Shown: piece after piece, positions 37,177-45,849 of the stretch
How positions within the stretch are numbered: the first letter of the stretch is position 1
How the letters are laid out: the number at the start of each line of letters is the position of its first letter
Assembly: GCF_041860085.1 (NCBI RefSeq)
Contig: NZ_CP124747.1
Coordinates: 2,418,001 to 2,482,000 of the forward strand
From: Schlesneria sp. DSM 10557
GTDB lineage: Bacteria > Planctomycetota > Planctomycetia > Planctomycetales > Planctomycetaceae
Reading direction: 5' to 3'
DNA length: 64,000 bases
Made by a program: the position numbers and the translations under genes
Notes under the pieces: generated by a model
The model's database searches: none
The model's input: only the letters and a program-made list of their open reading frames with translations
Told to the model about the DNA's origin: nothing

Positions 37177-38568
37177 TCAGAAGGCCATGCAAGTAGCCGG
37201 TAGAGGGAAGTGTCGCCGATGATGGCTCCAGAGAGCGATTTTGAGTGAACTATAGACCGGAATAATGGCCGAAATACGGCCCCTGGCCGTGTGCAGCGTC
37301 CTCGGTTTGCCCATTCCGAACAGCTTGAGCATCAAGATTCCCAGATTCCGGGTGGCAGCCACCATCAGATAGCGTTTGTTGATCTTGGCCAGGCCTCGTA
37401 GCCATGTCCTTCGAGATCCCCCGGTCCGACAGACGTGGGCAAAACTTCGCTCCACCTTCTCGCTGCGAGCACGCTGCAAGCTCTTTCCCTTCGCCCGAGT
37501 CATCCGGCGGCGGTTGTTTGCCACCGCCCTATGCTGCTCGACAGGTTTGTCTTTCCAGCGACGGCGGTAACGGGACTTCGGCTTGGGGATATAGGTCCGC
37601 AGGTCCATCTCCTCTGCCCCGGCTAACTGCTCGTTCGTGTGATACCCCTTGTCAGCCACCACCTCTTCAATCTTCAGGGAACTTCCGCTCTGTTCCAAGT
37701 GTGTTTGAGCCGTCAGAACGCTCGCCAGTAATGTCTGCGAATCCCCTTCCGTTCCCGTGTAAACGGTCGCGGACAGGATGACTTCACTCTCCAGATCAAT
37801 GACGTGCTCGGCCTTGTAGCCCAGGTGAGTGCGCCCGTCCTTCATCTTCACAATTTTACTGGAAGGATCGGTACGTGAGGCCCATTCGGCGTTGGAGACC
37901 TTCTTCTTTCCTCGTTTCGCTCGCTGCTGGTCGAACCGCCGCAGTTCCTCATCCGTCGGGTCGTCATCTCCCTCTCCCAGCAGGCCCTCTTCCTTCATCA
38001 ACCGCTTCAGGTACTCCTTCCAGTCTTCCCCCGTATCTTTGCGGATAATGGACTTCATCGCCGCGTTGGCTTCCAGGTACGTTGAGTCCACTCCGACCGT
38101 CCTGGCCTTCAGTAGGCCCTGTTCCTCGATCACAAACAGGATGTACTGAAAGACTTCCTCGTGAACCGACAGCGGTAACCGATCACGGATACGAGTCAGA
38201 CTGCTGTGGTCAGGAGTCTCTTCCGACAGGCTGATTCCCAGAAAACGCCGCAGCGCCAAGGAGTCTTCGCACCGCCAGGCGATTCCCCGCTGAGAGTCGA
38301 TCCCTTCCAGATAGCCAATCATCAGCATTCGAAAGTAGACGCCTGGAGGAATCGAAGGGCGGCCACCACTCTTGTAGTGCGGCTGGCACAACTGCTCGAC
38401 GAACAGATCAAACCCGTGTTCACGCAGCAAGCGATTGAGTTTGTCGTAAAACACATGTCCTGGACCGGTCGCCAGACGATCCGTCTCCAGCCAGAATTCC
38501 CGTTGACTCTCTGATTCACGCTTCCCCAGCGACACCGCCAAATCCTCCAGATACCATCTTCTCAACAA
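37177..38568 (-). CDS. IS1182-family transposase
   Basis: 463 residues. The N-terminal part (to about 130) has the DUF772-type transposase domain with GGRPSIPPGVYFRMLMIGYL. The DDE catalytic triad is visible as VGVDSTYLEANAAMKS (first Asp), VVADKGYHTNEQL (second Asp) and RARSEKVERSFAHVCRTGG (Glu), with the typical HLGYKAEHVIDLESEVILSA strand between. The frame is unbroken and length fits the family, so the enzyme is likely functional. Upstream (38569-38621) is the right end with the probable promoter. Confidence 0.92.
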   Translation of the reverse strand: MLRRWYLEDLAVSLGKRESESQREFWLETDRLATGPGHVFYDKLNRLLREHGFDLFVEQLCQPHYKSGGRPSIPPGVYFRMLMIGYLEGIDSQRGIAWRCEDSLALRRFLGISLSEETPDHSSLTRIRDRLPLSVHEEVFQYILFVIEEQGLLKARTVGVDSTYLEANAAMKSIIRKDTGEDWKEYLKRLMKEEGLLGEGDDDPTDEELRRFDQQRAKRGKKKVSNAEWASRTDPSSKIVKMKDGRTHLGYKAEHVIDLESEVILSATVYTGTEGDSQTLLASVLTAQTHLEQSGSSLKIEEVVADKGYHTNEQLAGAEEMDLRTYIPKPKSRYRRRWKDKPVEQHRAVANNRRRMTRAKGKSLQRARSEKVERSFAHVCRTGGSRRTWLRGLAKINKRYLMVAATRNLGILMLKLFGMGKPRTLHTARGRISAIIPVYSSLKIALWSHHRRHFPLPATCMAF

Positions 38569-38606
38569 GGCCCGTTGAGTATATCAGGGATATTGGCTTT
38601 TGGGAG

Positions 38607-38621
38607 TTTTTCAACAGGCTG
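38607..38621 (+). repeat. Right terminal inverted repeat of the insertion sequence
   Basis: TTTTTCAACAGGCTG, the reverse complement of the left end except one position; TTAA follows at 38622-38625. Confidence 0.8.
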
Positions 38622-38899
38622 TTAACAGGACTCAACAGGAAAGGGCCCGGTGACTTCGACGAATCAAGAGGAAGTGTGACGTGTCACGTCGCTCCGGATC
38701 TTGCCACACTGCTCCCACCCCTTGAGACCCGCGTACCAACCCTACAAGACAGTTCCTCGCTCTGTACTCTCCCTTCACACCAGCCTACCAACAAGCCCCG
38801 ACGAACGAAGCAGCAACCAGCTTCCCTGTCACCTCGCTGCTCATCACTTTCATGGTCCGACGGCGGGCCATAAAGGTCGACTTCCCGTGGGTCGTGCCC

Positions 38900-39370
38900 C
38901 TAGTCAACCACTTCGGCCCAGATGGCCAGTTCCACCGCCGCGTTCATCGGCAGTTCATTCGATCCCACCGCAATACGTGTATGTTTTCCAGCTTCACCAA
39001 AGGCTTGAATGAGCAGTTCGGAAGCCCCATTGATCACTTGTGGCTGACGGGTGAACCCCGGCGCTGATTGCACGTAGCCTTCGACGCGGACGATGCGAGT
39101 CACCCGATCAAGGCTTCCCACGCACTTCTTGATCTGAGCCAGTGCATTGAGAGCACACATCCGGGCGGCGTGAAACGCCTGTTCCTCGTGAAGTTCGGTC
39201 CCCACTTTCCCTTTGAACATCAGTTCCTTGCCCACCATCGGCAACTGGCCGCTGGTGATGACCAGATTGCCTGTCCGCAGGACCGGCACATAGAAACCGA
39301 CCGCCTCTGGCGCACTCGGCAACTGATGGCCAATCTGCGAGAGACGCTGTTCGACGACTTCTTCTGTCAT
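38900..39370 (-). CDS. RidA/YjgF-family protein
   Basis: 156 residues. Family features are present: [21 protein letters not shown] (strand and SGQ loop), [34 protein letters not shown] and [27 protein letters not shown], the RxxVGxxxLPxxxxVE C-terminal signature in which Arg binds the imine carboxylate. The Asn/Leu-Pro-Met spacing places it in the YjgH/RutC-like branch (about 150 residues) more than classical RidA of 128 residues. It probably deaminates reactive enamine/imine intermediates. No neighbouring PLP enzyme is present. Confidence 0.88.
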   Translation of the reverse strand: MTEEVVEQRLSQIGHQLPSAPEAVGFYVPVLRTGNLVITSGQLPMVGKELMFKGKVGTELHEEQAFHAARMCALNALAQIKKCVGSLDRVTRIVRVEGYVQSAPGFTRQPQVINGASELLIQAFGEAGKHTRIAVGSNELPMNAAVELAIWAEVVD

Positions 39371-39437
39371 GATGCCTTGTCCTTTCGTGGTAGGGGTCTG
39401 GGAAGCACACGTTCAAAATACCACGGCACAGTCCAGA

Positions 39438-41270
39438 TCAGGAGTCCGGTGTGACCGTCAGCACCTGATCGACCTGAGGAGCCAGGATGACCTTGCGCTG
39501 TCCACCGGGCCAGGTCACCGTCACCTGCTTGATGGAATCCTTCTTGCCCAGGCCGAACGTCACTGGCAACTCACTTTGAGAAAGATAACTGCGAGTCGGC
39601 ATCACCTGAGCATTCATCTTCTCTGAGTCCAGTTCGACTTCAATCTGGGCACCGATTGCAGACCGACACGCATGAGGCCCCCGTGCATCCACGCGTAACC
39701 AGTGATGCCCCAGCTTCTGATCATTGCGCAAAAGTCGCGGTGCCGAATTCACCGCCGCAAACAACAGGTCCAGATCCCCGTCACCGTCGATATCCGCAGC
39801 AGCCGATCCCCGTCCGACCATCCGCTGGTAGAAATCGACGCCGGACTTCGCCTTGGGGACTGCCACAAATTCCGTCGGAGACTCAGGCCCGCAGTTCCAG
39901 AAGAAATGCGGTGGCTGGGCATACTGCTGGCTCAACTGCACCTTGCTGATCTCATTCTCGAGATGACCGTTCGCTCCAATAATGTCTGGGCGTCCGTCCA
40001 GATCGATGTCGAGGAACAGTGTTCCGAACTTGAGTTCCAGTCGCGATTGCGGACCGATCCCGGTCGCATTCGCCTCGTCCACGAAATCCATCGAATCACC
40101 GCGTGTCACATAGAACGCAGTCATCTCGTTAGAAAAATTTCCAATCACTACGGCCAGATGTTCGCCATTGCGGAAGCGGGCCGAGTCGATCCCCATGGCC
40201 CCACGGGCGTTTCCCTGCTGGTCAAACGCGACGTTGTGCAGAATGGCAACTTCTTCGAATGTTCCATCCCGCAGGTTATGGAACAGAAAATTCTGGACGG
40301 TATCGTTTGCGACAATAATGTCCATAAACCCGTCACGATCCGCATCCACGAAGGTGACCCCCAGCGACTTCGCGACAGCGACATCCTTTCGTGCCGGGTT
40401 CGTGACGTGCAGCCCGGCAGACTTGCCAACTTCTGTGAACTTGCCTTGATCATTGCGATAGAGATACGGAAACGTCCCGGGGAAGTTTTGGGGACGGCCG
40501 TAGGCGCGCTCACGTCCCGTCAAAGTGAAGGGCTGGGCCTTATCAAACTCACGGTCCCACTTCACGTAATTGGCCACAAAAAGATCCAGGTCGCCGTCGT
40601 TGTCATAATCCAGAAAGCCGCAACTGGTGCTCCACTCCACTTTGTCTCCACCAACCCCTACCTCTTCGCTGACATCAACGAACTTCCCACCCTCATTGCG
40701 AAACAGCCGATTGGGCCCCACCGCCGAAAAGAAAATATCGAGGTCGCCATCAGAGTCATAATCGCCGATTGCAACCCCTTGTCCGTAGAAGGCCACATTC
40801 AGCCCAACCTCGTCAGTGACGTCCGTGAATCGACACTCGCCGTCATTGCGGAACAGCTTCTGCGTGGGGACCGGATCCAGCGGCTGATCGTCCCAGGGCC
40901 ACTGAGTCGAGTTGACGAAGAGGATGTCCTGGTCGCCGTCATTGTCGTAGTCGAGGAACGCACACCCCCCGCCCATCGTTTCCGGCAGCAATTTTTCTCC
41001 CGTGGCACCGCTGTAATGCTGGAACCGCAGACCGGCTGATTTGGTGATATCGACGAATGGCATCTCCGGAATTTCGACGGTCGGTAACTTACGTCGTTCT
41101 GGCGGAGCTACCTGGGTCGTGATCTCGACTTTCGGGGGTTTCTGCAGCGATTTCCAGTAGAAGAAGCCTCCAACGACGATCGCCGTCAGAGCAATGGCAC
41201 TGGCAGACCAGACAAAGGCCCGGCCCACCAAGGCATCATCCTGCTCTTCTCCGTTTTGAGGTTGATTCAT
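39438..41270 (-). CDS. FG-GAP/VCBS repeat protein with ASPIC/UnbV domain, membrane anchored
   Basis: 610 residues. One N-terminal anchor helix (about 20-40) is followed by DITKSAGLRFQHYSGATGEK and at least seven calcium-binding propeller repeats of the type FLDYDNDGDQDILFVN, GDYDSDGDLDIFFS, DADRDGFMDIIVAN and DIDGDGDLDLLFA. The last 90 residues are the ASPIC/UnbV domain (GAQIEVELDS...SELPVTFGLG...VTVTWPGG). It resembles human CRTAC1 in layout. Its ATG overlaps the stop of the upstream multihaem gene by one base (TAATG), so the two proteins are likely made together and may work at the cell envelope. Confidence 0.9.
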   Translation of the reverse strand: MNQPQNGEEQDDALVGRAFVWSASAIALTAIVVGGFFYWKSLQKPPKVEITTQVAPPERRKLPTVEIPEMPFVDITKSAGLRFQHYSGATGEKLLPETMGGGCAFLDYDNDGDQDILFVNSTQWPWDDQPLDPVPTQKLFRNDGECRFTDVTDEVGLNVAFYGQGVAIGDYDSDGDLDIFFSAVGPNRLFRNEGGKFVDVSEEVGVGGDKVEWSTSCGFLDYDNDGDLDLFVANYVKWDREFDKAQPFTLTGRERAYGRPQNFPGTFPYLYRNDQGKFTEVGKSAGLHVTNPARKDVAVAKSLGVTFVDADRDGFMDIIVANDTVQNFLFHNLRDGTFEEVAILHNVAFDQQGNARGAMGIDSARFRNGEHLAVVIGNFSNEMTAFYVTRGDSMDFVDEANATGIGPQSRLELKFGTLFLDIDLDGRPDIIGANGHLENEISKVQLSQQYAQPPHFFWNCGPESPTEFVAVPKAKSGVDFYQRMVGRGSAAADIDGDGDLDLLFAAVNSAPRLLRNDQKLGHHWLRVDARGPHACRSAIGAQIEVELDSEKMNAQVMPTRSYLSQSELPVTFGLGKKDSIKQVTVTWPGGQRKVILAPQVDQVLTVTPDS

Positions 41271-44224
41271 TACTTATCTTCCTTGTCTGCCACTTGTGTC
41301 GCATCCGCTGAGACCTGCTGCGCTGCAAGCCCCGGAGCACCGGCGCGATGAAGTTGATAGATCACGATCGGCTCGGATGCTTTCGCAGCGGCAGGATATT
41401 TCACTTTTGCCTTCTGCTGAGCCACATCGCGGGCATTATCATCCTGTTTGTACCGCTCATGCAGCCTGCCGTGCTCTTTGGCAAGGGTGTCGTGCCTGGC
41501 GACCGCTGCCTGATCCCCTCGCGCGTCGGCAATCAACTTCAACTCGGCATGGATCTGTCGCAGTCCGTAGTGCGCCGTGACGTTCTCGGAATCCAGCTTC
41601 AAAGTTTTTTCGTACTCAGTGGCGGCCTGTTCCAGCAGCACCTGGCGAGCCTCGGTTTCGGCGGGGCTGCGAATCTGCTTGGCCTGCTCAAACAGCGTTT
41701 GAGCGAGCAGGTTAATCACTTCGTAATCCATACTGAAATCGAATCCCCGTTCCGTCCGTTCCGGCGTTTTATCTTCAAGAACCGAACGAAACGCCTTTTC
41801 TGCCCCTTGAAGGTCACCTTGCTGGAGATTGATCATCCCCGTCAGCCAGGCAATCGTCCACGGCGGTGCTGGCGGATCCGTGAACTCGGACGCACGGGCA
41901 ATGGCCGCCGTCGCCTCATCAAGCAGTCCTTCCTCGAAGTAGGAACGGGCAATATTGAGAGCCCCGTCATACCGCTTGTTGTCTTTCAACTGTTCCAGCC
42001 GGGTAAACGCCTCGTCCGCCTGCTTGAGCTCCGCACGGCCTTTCAGGAACAAACCGATCCCGTAGTCGTTCCACCGTTGCCAGACGGGAATTTCAACCTT
42101 GGCGTTCTCGACAACGGCATCACTGCCATCTACGGGGAAGGTGATCTTGTCCACCGCCAGTGTCGTGATCGGCAGTTCGTTCAGGTAGGGTTCCCCCGCC
42201 TTGTGCCCGCGAATCGGCAGGTCCCCAGGTTTCGCCGTCCGGGTGAAGAAATCCGTGAAGATTTTGTCGAACTTGCGATACTGCAGCTTGACCTCCACCG
42301 TAATCGGTTCGGTCACATCCTCAGGAACCGGCAAACTGTAGTGAACCGTGCTGGCCGCACCGGGTGGAATCTGGTTGTTGTACAAAGGAGTGAAGATATC
42401 CTGCGGATTTCGACGGTCGATTCGATTCCCGTCTTTGTCCAGCATGAACACATTGATGAAGTGCGACCAGGGATCGACTTCGCGTTGTTCGTCCAGACCA
42501 CCGCTACGCCCGATCACCCGGCCACCACTCGTGGCGATTACGTCCAGCCACACCTCGTTGGAATCGACCGTCCCCTGCGTAAAGGGATGCCCCATCTTCA
42601 GCGTCCGGACGACCGTCTCCAGCAGATACGTTTTCCCCGGCTTGAGCGTCGGCACTTCGGGACGGAGCGGAGCAATCAATTCCCCATCCACCTCGCCACC
42701 TTCCTTCACACCGAAGATATCGACCCGGAGTTTCTCTTTGAGAAAATCCTGATGAGCCTTCACCGTAGCGTCGTCATCCTTCAGCCAGGAAAGCCCGGTA
42801 TTGGCCGCCGGAAAGAGATGATTGTGAATACTCGGCTGCTTTGCTCCGGCAAACAGCCGTGCCCCGAAGTCCTGGGACTCCTGCAGTGGCATATGACAGC
42901 CATTGCAGTTCTGCACGGCCTTATCGGGATAGTAGAAACTGCGGGCGCCGTGGCCCGAAACACCACTCAACAGGTACGTGTCATGATGATTCTGACCACG
43001 CAGAAATTCCTTGTAGTGGTTCAGGGCATAAGGCAAATGCACCTTGTGGCACGTCGAACAGAAATCCGCCGACTTGTGAAAGTCTTTCAGGAAGGTCTTC
43101 TTGTGCAGAGCCGGCTTCGCCTTCACCAACTGGTTATTCACCCATTGCAGCACCGCGTTATCGCTGAAAGCGAATGGATAATGTTCCGGCTCTTCAATCG
43201 TGTAATCGGCATTGCCACGGGTGCTGTTGACGTGCGTGATCGAATGGCAGACCGTGCAGGTAATCCCGGCCTGAGCCGTCGGATGATTGACGTCATCAAA
43301 CTTGGGATCGTCAAACGCCCCGCTGAAGAAGGGGACCGGGTCGTGACAACCAGCACACCAGCGCGCCCCTCGAACATCTCCGTCCCGTTTGAACGAGACT
43401 TCGCGTGTCTCCCGCACACTCGCCAGGTACGCCGGATTGTTGAACGAACTGAGATGATGCGAGCTGTGGAACCAGCCCTCGTACGCATCCTTGTGACACT
43501 TCAGACAGTAGTCGTCCCGCATCATGGACTCGGCAGGAATAAAATTCCCGGTTGAGGTCCGGGCCAGCGACGGGAAGAAATACTTGTCTGCTCCCTCCTT
43601 GGGTCCCGCCTGATTCCACTGACGGGGATCCTGGTTGTGCAATGAGATCAGAACTGCCGCTGTCGCACCGACGCCCACGACATACCCCAGTCCCAGTTTC
43701 CAGCGAATTTTGGGGCCCGCCAGCCGATGCAGCCAGTAAAGCCACAAGCAGAAGAGAGGCGACAGGACGTGAGCCCAGTAAATCAGCGATCGCGTAGACG
43801 CATTTTTGATGACGAAGACCGAACCACTGCCGCCGAAGTCGATCCGCATGAGCAGAATGCCGCTCACCAGCAGCAATAGCGAACCGACCAGCAGAGCATA
43901 GCCCACACGAATCGCCCGCTTGTTCTTCCGCAGTCGTGTATTGAATAAGTGAATAAAGACGAAGATCAGAAACGGAACGAGCATCACCAGACCAAGCAGC
44001 AGGTGACCGCCGAACATCAACATGTAGAACCAGTTCTCATACGTCCGGTCCGAGTTCCAACTGAGGAACGTTACCGTCGCCAGATAGACCGAGTTCGCTC
44101 CCAACAGGGCGATCAGCCCGTAGATAAACCACATCAACACCCGCAACCGGGGACCGACGGCGGGAATCACGACGGCCCGAGCCGGACGCGGCAGGGGTCT
44201 CGAGGAAGGACCAGGGGTCGACAT
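41270..44224 (-). CDS. Pentahaem membrane cytochrome with C-terminal TPR region
   Basis: 984 residues. Five hydrophobic helices lie in residues about 27-196, then a periplasmic part with five CxxCH haem sites: CLKCH (about 241), CAGCH, CTVCH, CSTCH and CNGCH, in a cytochrome c554-like order. A beta region follows with KTYLLETVVRTLKMGHPFTQG and VWLDVIATSGGRVIG. Residues about 720-900 hold TPR-like repeats (GLFLKGRAELKQADEAFTRL, LTGMINLQQGDLQGAEKAF). The tail is Lys/Ala-rich. It probably carries electrons at the outer face of the membrane. It is coupled by TAATG overlap to the FG-GAP protein, suggesting a shared complex. The physiological partner is unknown. Confidence 0.88.
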   Translation of the reverse strand: MSTPGPSSRPLPRPARAVVIPAVGPRLRVLMWFIYGLIALLGANSVYLATVTFLSWNSDRTYENWFYMLMFGGHLLLGLVMLVPFLIFVFIHLFNTRLRKNKRAIRVGYALLVGSLLLLVSGILLMRIDFGGSGSVFVIKNASTRSLIYWAHVLSPLFCLWLYWLHRLAGPKIRWKLGLGYVVGVGATAAVLISLHNQDPRQWNQAGPKEGADKYFFPSLARTSTGNFIPAESMMRDDYCLKCHKDAYEGWFHSSHHLSSFNNPAYLASVRETREVSFKRDGDVRGARWCAGCHDPVPFFSGAFDDPKFDDVNHPTAQAGITCTVCHSITHVNSTRGNADYTIEEPEHYPFAFSDNAVLQWVNNQLVKAKPALHKKTFLKDFHKSADFCSTCHKVHLPYALNHYKEFLRGQNHHDTYLLSGVSGHGARSFYYPDKAVQNCNGCHMPLQESQDFGARLFAGAKQPSIHNHLFPAANTGLSWLKDDDATVKAHQDFLKEKLRVDIFGVKEGGEVDGELIAPLRPEVPTLKPGKTYLLETVVRTLKMGHPFTQGTVDSNEVWLDVIATSGGRVIGRSGGLDEQREVDPWSHFINVFMLDKDGNRIDRRNPQDIFTPLYNNQIPPGAASTVHYSLPVPEDVTEPITVEVKLQYRKFDKIFTDFFTRTAKPGDLPIRGHKAGEPYLNELPITTLAVDKITFPVDGSDAVVENAKVEIPVWQRWNDYGIGLFLKGRAELKQADEAFTRLEQLKDNKRYDGALNIARSYFEEGLLDEATAAIARASEFTDPPAPPWTIAWLTGMINLQQGDLQGAEKAFRSVLEDKTPERTERGFDFSMDYEVINLLAQTLFEQAKQIRSPAETEARQVLLEQAATEYEKTLKLDSENVTAHYGLRQIHAELKLIADARGDQAAVARHDTLAKEHGRLHERYKQDDNARDVAQQKAKVKYPAAAKASEPIVIYQLHRAGAPGLAAQQVSADATQVADKEDK

Positions 44225-44444
44225 TCAGAAAACTCCGTCAAAAATCGCTGATGAATGGACGTGAACAGTATGATTTCATACTTCAACGCACTATCGACAA
44301 GGTCACCAGTACTCGGATGTGAGAGCACTGACTGATGCAGCCGTCATACTGCCGACAGGAGCCACCTGGGAGGAAAGGGGACACCGTTCCGCAGGGGACA
44401 CACGAACGACAAGCAGGTCGACCTCGCCAACGCGCAGTCATTCA

Positions 44445-44933
44445 TCAAGCGAATTTTGGGGGGCGCTCAATCCCCCCCAGACGTCGTTCGATCAAACAAC
44501 GTTCTGACTCAGGGTCCAGATGAACCCAGGGATGCTCTACCAGAAGGGGAGGAATCAGGCAGAGGCAGGACTTTTTCCCTGTCTGATCCCGACTGCTGGA
44601 TTCCGATCGTCGCAGAGGAGCAGGGGCCGACTTGCGGCACAATGGCCCGGTACAGGCCGGTGCCGAAGGCGCTGACTTGGGTAAAAGTCGAGACAGAAAC
44701 ACCTCTGTGACATCGTCATCGTGAACCGAGCCATCGTAGCTCCCCAGAACTTGACTCACCGCATCGTCTACCCGATGAAAGCTCGAATGTCCCCGCCCGG
44801 TGTGAAGGTAGTCACCACATGAAGCCCAGGCAGAGTCTCCCACGAGCGTCGGCCCGATCAATACCAGCAGCCAGGGGATCGAGGTGATGAGCCCCGAACC
44901 TGCGAATGACCCGACTCGCGACCCGCCTGACAT
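44445..44933 (-). CDS. Small secreted protein with ASCGDYL start (planctomycete type)
   Basis: 162 residues. A hydrophobic stretch (SGLITSIPWLLVLIGPTLVGD, about residues 13-33) ends at SAWASCGDYLHTG, a plausible signal peptide with the mature protein starting near Cys/Gly. The middle has CTGPLCRKSAPAP, a Cys-Pro motif. I recall similar ASCGDYL...C.GP.C proteins in planctomycete genomes, but that recollection cannot be checked here. The rest is of low complexity and no fold is recognised. It lies alone between the multihaem gene and repeats. Confidence 0.5.
   Translation of the reverse strand: MSGGSRVGSFAGSGLITSIPWLLVLIGPTLVGDSAWASCGDYLHTGRGHSSFHRVDDAVSQVLGSYDGSVHDDDVTEVFLSRLLPKSAPSAPACTGPLCRKSAPAPLRRSESSSRDQTGKKSCLCLIPPLLVEHPWVHLDPESERCLIERRLGGIERPPKFA
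44456..44479. terminator. G/C hairpin at the end of the small secreted gene
   Basis: TTGGGGGG (44456-44463) pairs with CCCCCC in 44472-44478 across an 8-nt loop; it lies inside the last codons of the minus-strand ORF ending at 44445, with AAAATTCGC beyond on the minus side read as GCGAATTTT. A terminator is possible for the minus strand; the T-run is short. Confidence 0.3.
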
Positions 44934-45849
44934 GGATGCTGGCTCAGAAAAAGGATGATCCGAACGTGTCGACCATTTTTGTTATTGCTGTGTAATGTAG
45001 GGTTCGTCGGTGAGGCGAGTCAAATTACCGCGATTATGTCGCCTGGAAACTCAACGCCGATAAGCATTTCCCGCAGAGTATCGAGATGTCCCAATCTCCA
45101 GCGCAAGCGTCCTCGTTCCAGACTCCTGGGTAGACCCGGTTGTCGCGTCTTCGCGGCTACCGGGGCGGCGACAGCCACAAGAGGTTTTTCAATCGAATTA
45201 ACCCTCCACCCCGGTCTCCAGCCCCCTCTGCAATCCCCCAATACGATTCCTGTTTTCCAGGAGTTCCCGTTCCAGTCCCTCGCCGACCCCCAAGCCTCCC
45301 GTTGCTCCGCAACCCAGACGTCCAAAGCGACGTCTGGGCCACCCCCCCTCGTGTCGCCTGGAAACTCAACGCCGGTAAGCATTTCCCGCAGAGTATCGAG
45401 AGATCCCAATCTCCAGCGAATGCGTCCTCGTTCCAGACTCCTGGATAGACCCGGTTGCCGCGTCTTCGCGGCTACCGGGGCGGCGACAGCCGCAAGAGGT
45501 TTCCTCACACCAATCCCCCAGTCCCTCGTCAATCCCTCTGCAATCCCCCAATACGATCCCTGTTTTCTGCTGTCCCGGTTCCAGTCCCTCGCCGACCCCC
45601 AAGCCTCCCGTTGCTCCGCAACCCAGACGTCCAAAGCGACGTCTGGGCCACCCCCGTACTGTCGAATGAACGATAACGAACAAGTCACCGTCCCCACGGC
45701 ACTCCGTTTCAACGGACATTCCAGACATCGTTCGCGGCTTCTATCGCAGCAATTCGTACAGCAACTTCATCCAGGTCCAGTTCGTCTTTGCATTTCGAAA
45801 TGCGCGCTGCACGTTGTTGAGCACCTTGAGCAACTAATTGACTAAACCC
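44934..45849. other. Gene-free stretch holding the tandem repeat
   Basis: About 900 bp without a supported gene. Apart from the 315-bp tandem repeat, the last 140 bp (45709-45849) continue the reading frame of the downstream ATPase gene beyond its TAG stop, which is described separately. Confidence 0.6.
45037..45655. repeat. 315-bp tandem direct repeat (two copies)
   Basis: Copy 1 starts at 45037 and copy 2 at 45352; both open with GTCGCCTGGAAACTCAACGC and end near CCAGACGTCCAAAGC, with scattered substitutions and a slightly shorter second copy. Each copy holds a perfect 10-bp inverted repeat (45313-45322 with 45329-45338; 45622-45631 with 45638-45647) and a smaller GCCGCG..CGCGG hairpin. 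ORFs through it, on the minus strand, read as the same residues twice and look spurious. It is non-coding and possibly one unit of a dispersed family. Confidence 0.85.

Larger units (their letters stand above)
37101..38621 (-). mobile_element. IS1182-family insertion sequence, intact
   Basis: A 1521-bp element bounded by inverted repeats (37101-37115 and 38607-38621, CAGCCTGTTGAA then one mismatch and AA) and flanked on both sides by TTAA. It holds one full-length transposase ORF on the minus strand. Intact ends, an unbroken ORF and a matching target duplication suggest it inserted recently. It sits between the YitT-like gene and RidA, interrupting no recognisable gene. The 4-bp palindromic target fits the IS1182 group, though assignment is from protein pattern and ends only. 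Confidence 0.85.

Noticed and set aside
39702-41039. 445-residue plus-strand frame
   Set aside because: Antisense to the FG-GAP/ASPIC gene and without protein-like composition.
41348-43555. 735-residue open frame on the plus strand
   Set aside because: It lies wholly antisense to the pentahaem gene, whose CxxCH motifs and coupling are clear; long antisense frames are common in GC-rich coding DNA.
45020-45728. Minus-strand frames of 120-230 residues through the tandem repeat
   Set aside because: They exist because the 315-bp repeat keeps frame; the same residues recur twice and no start signal or family is seen.
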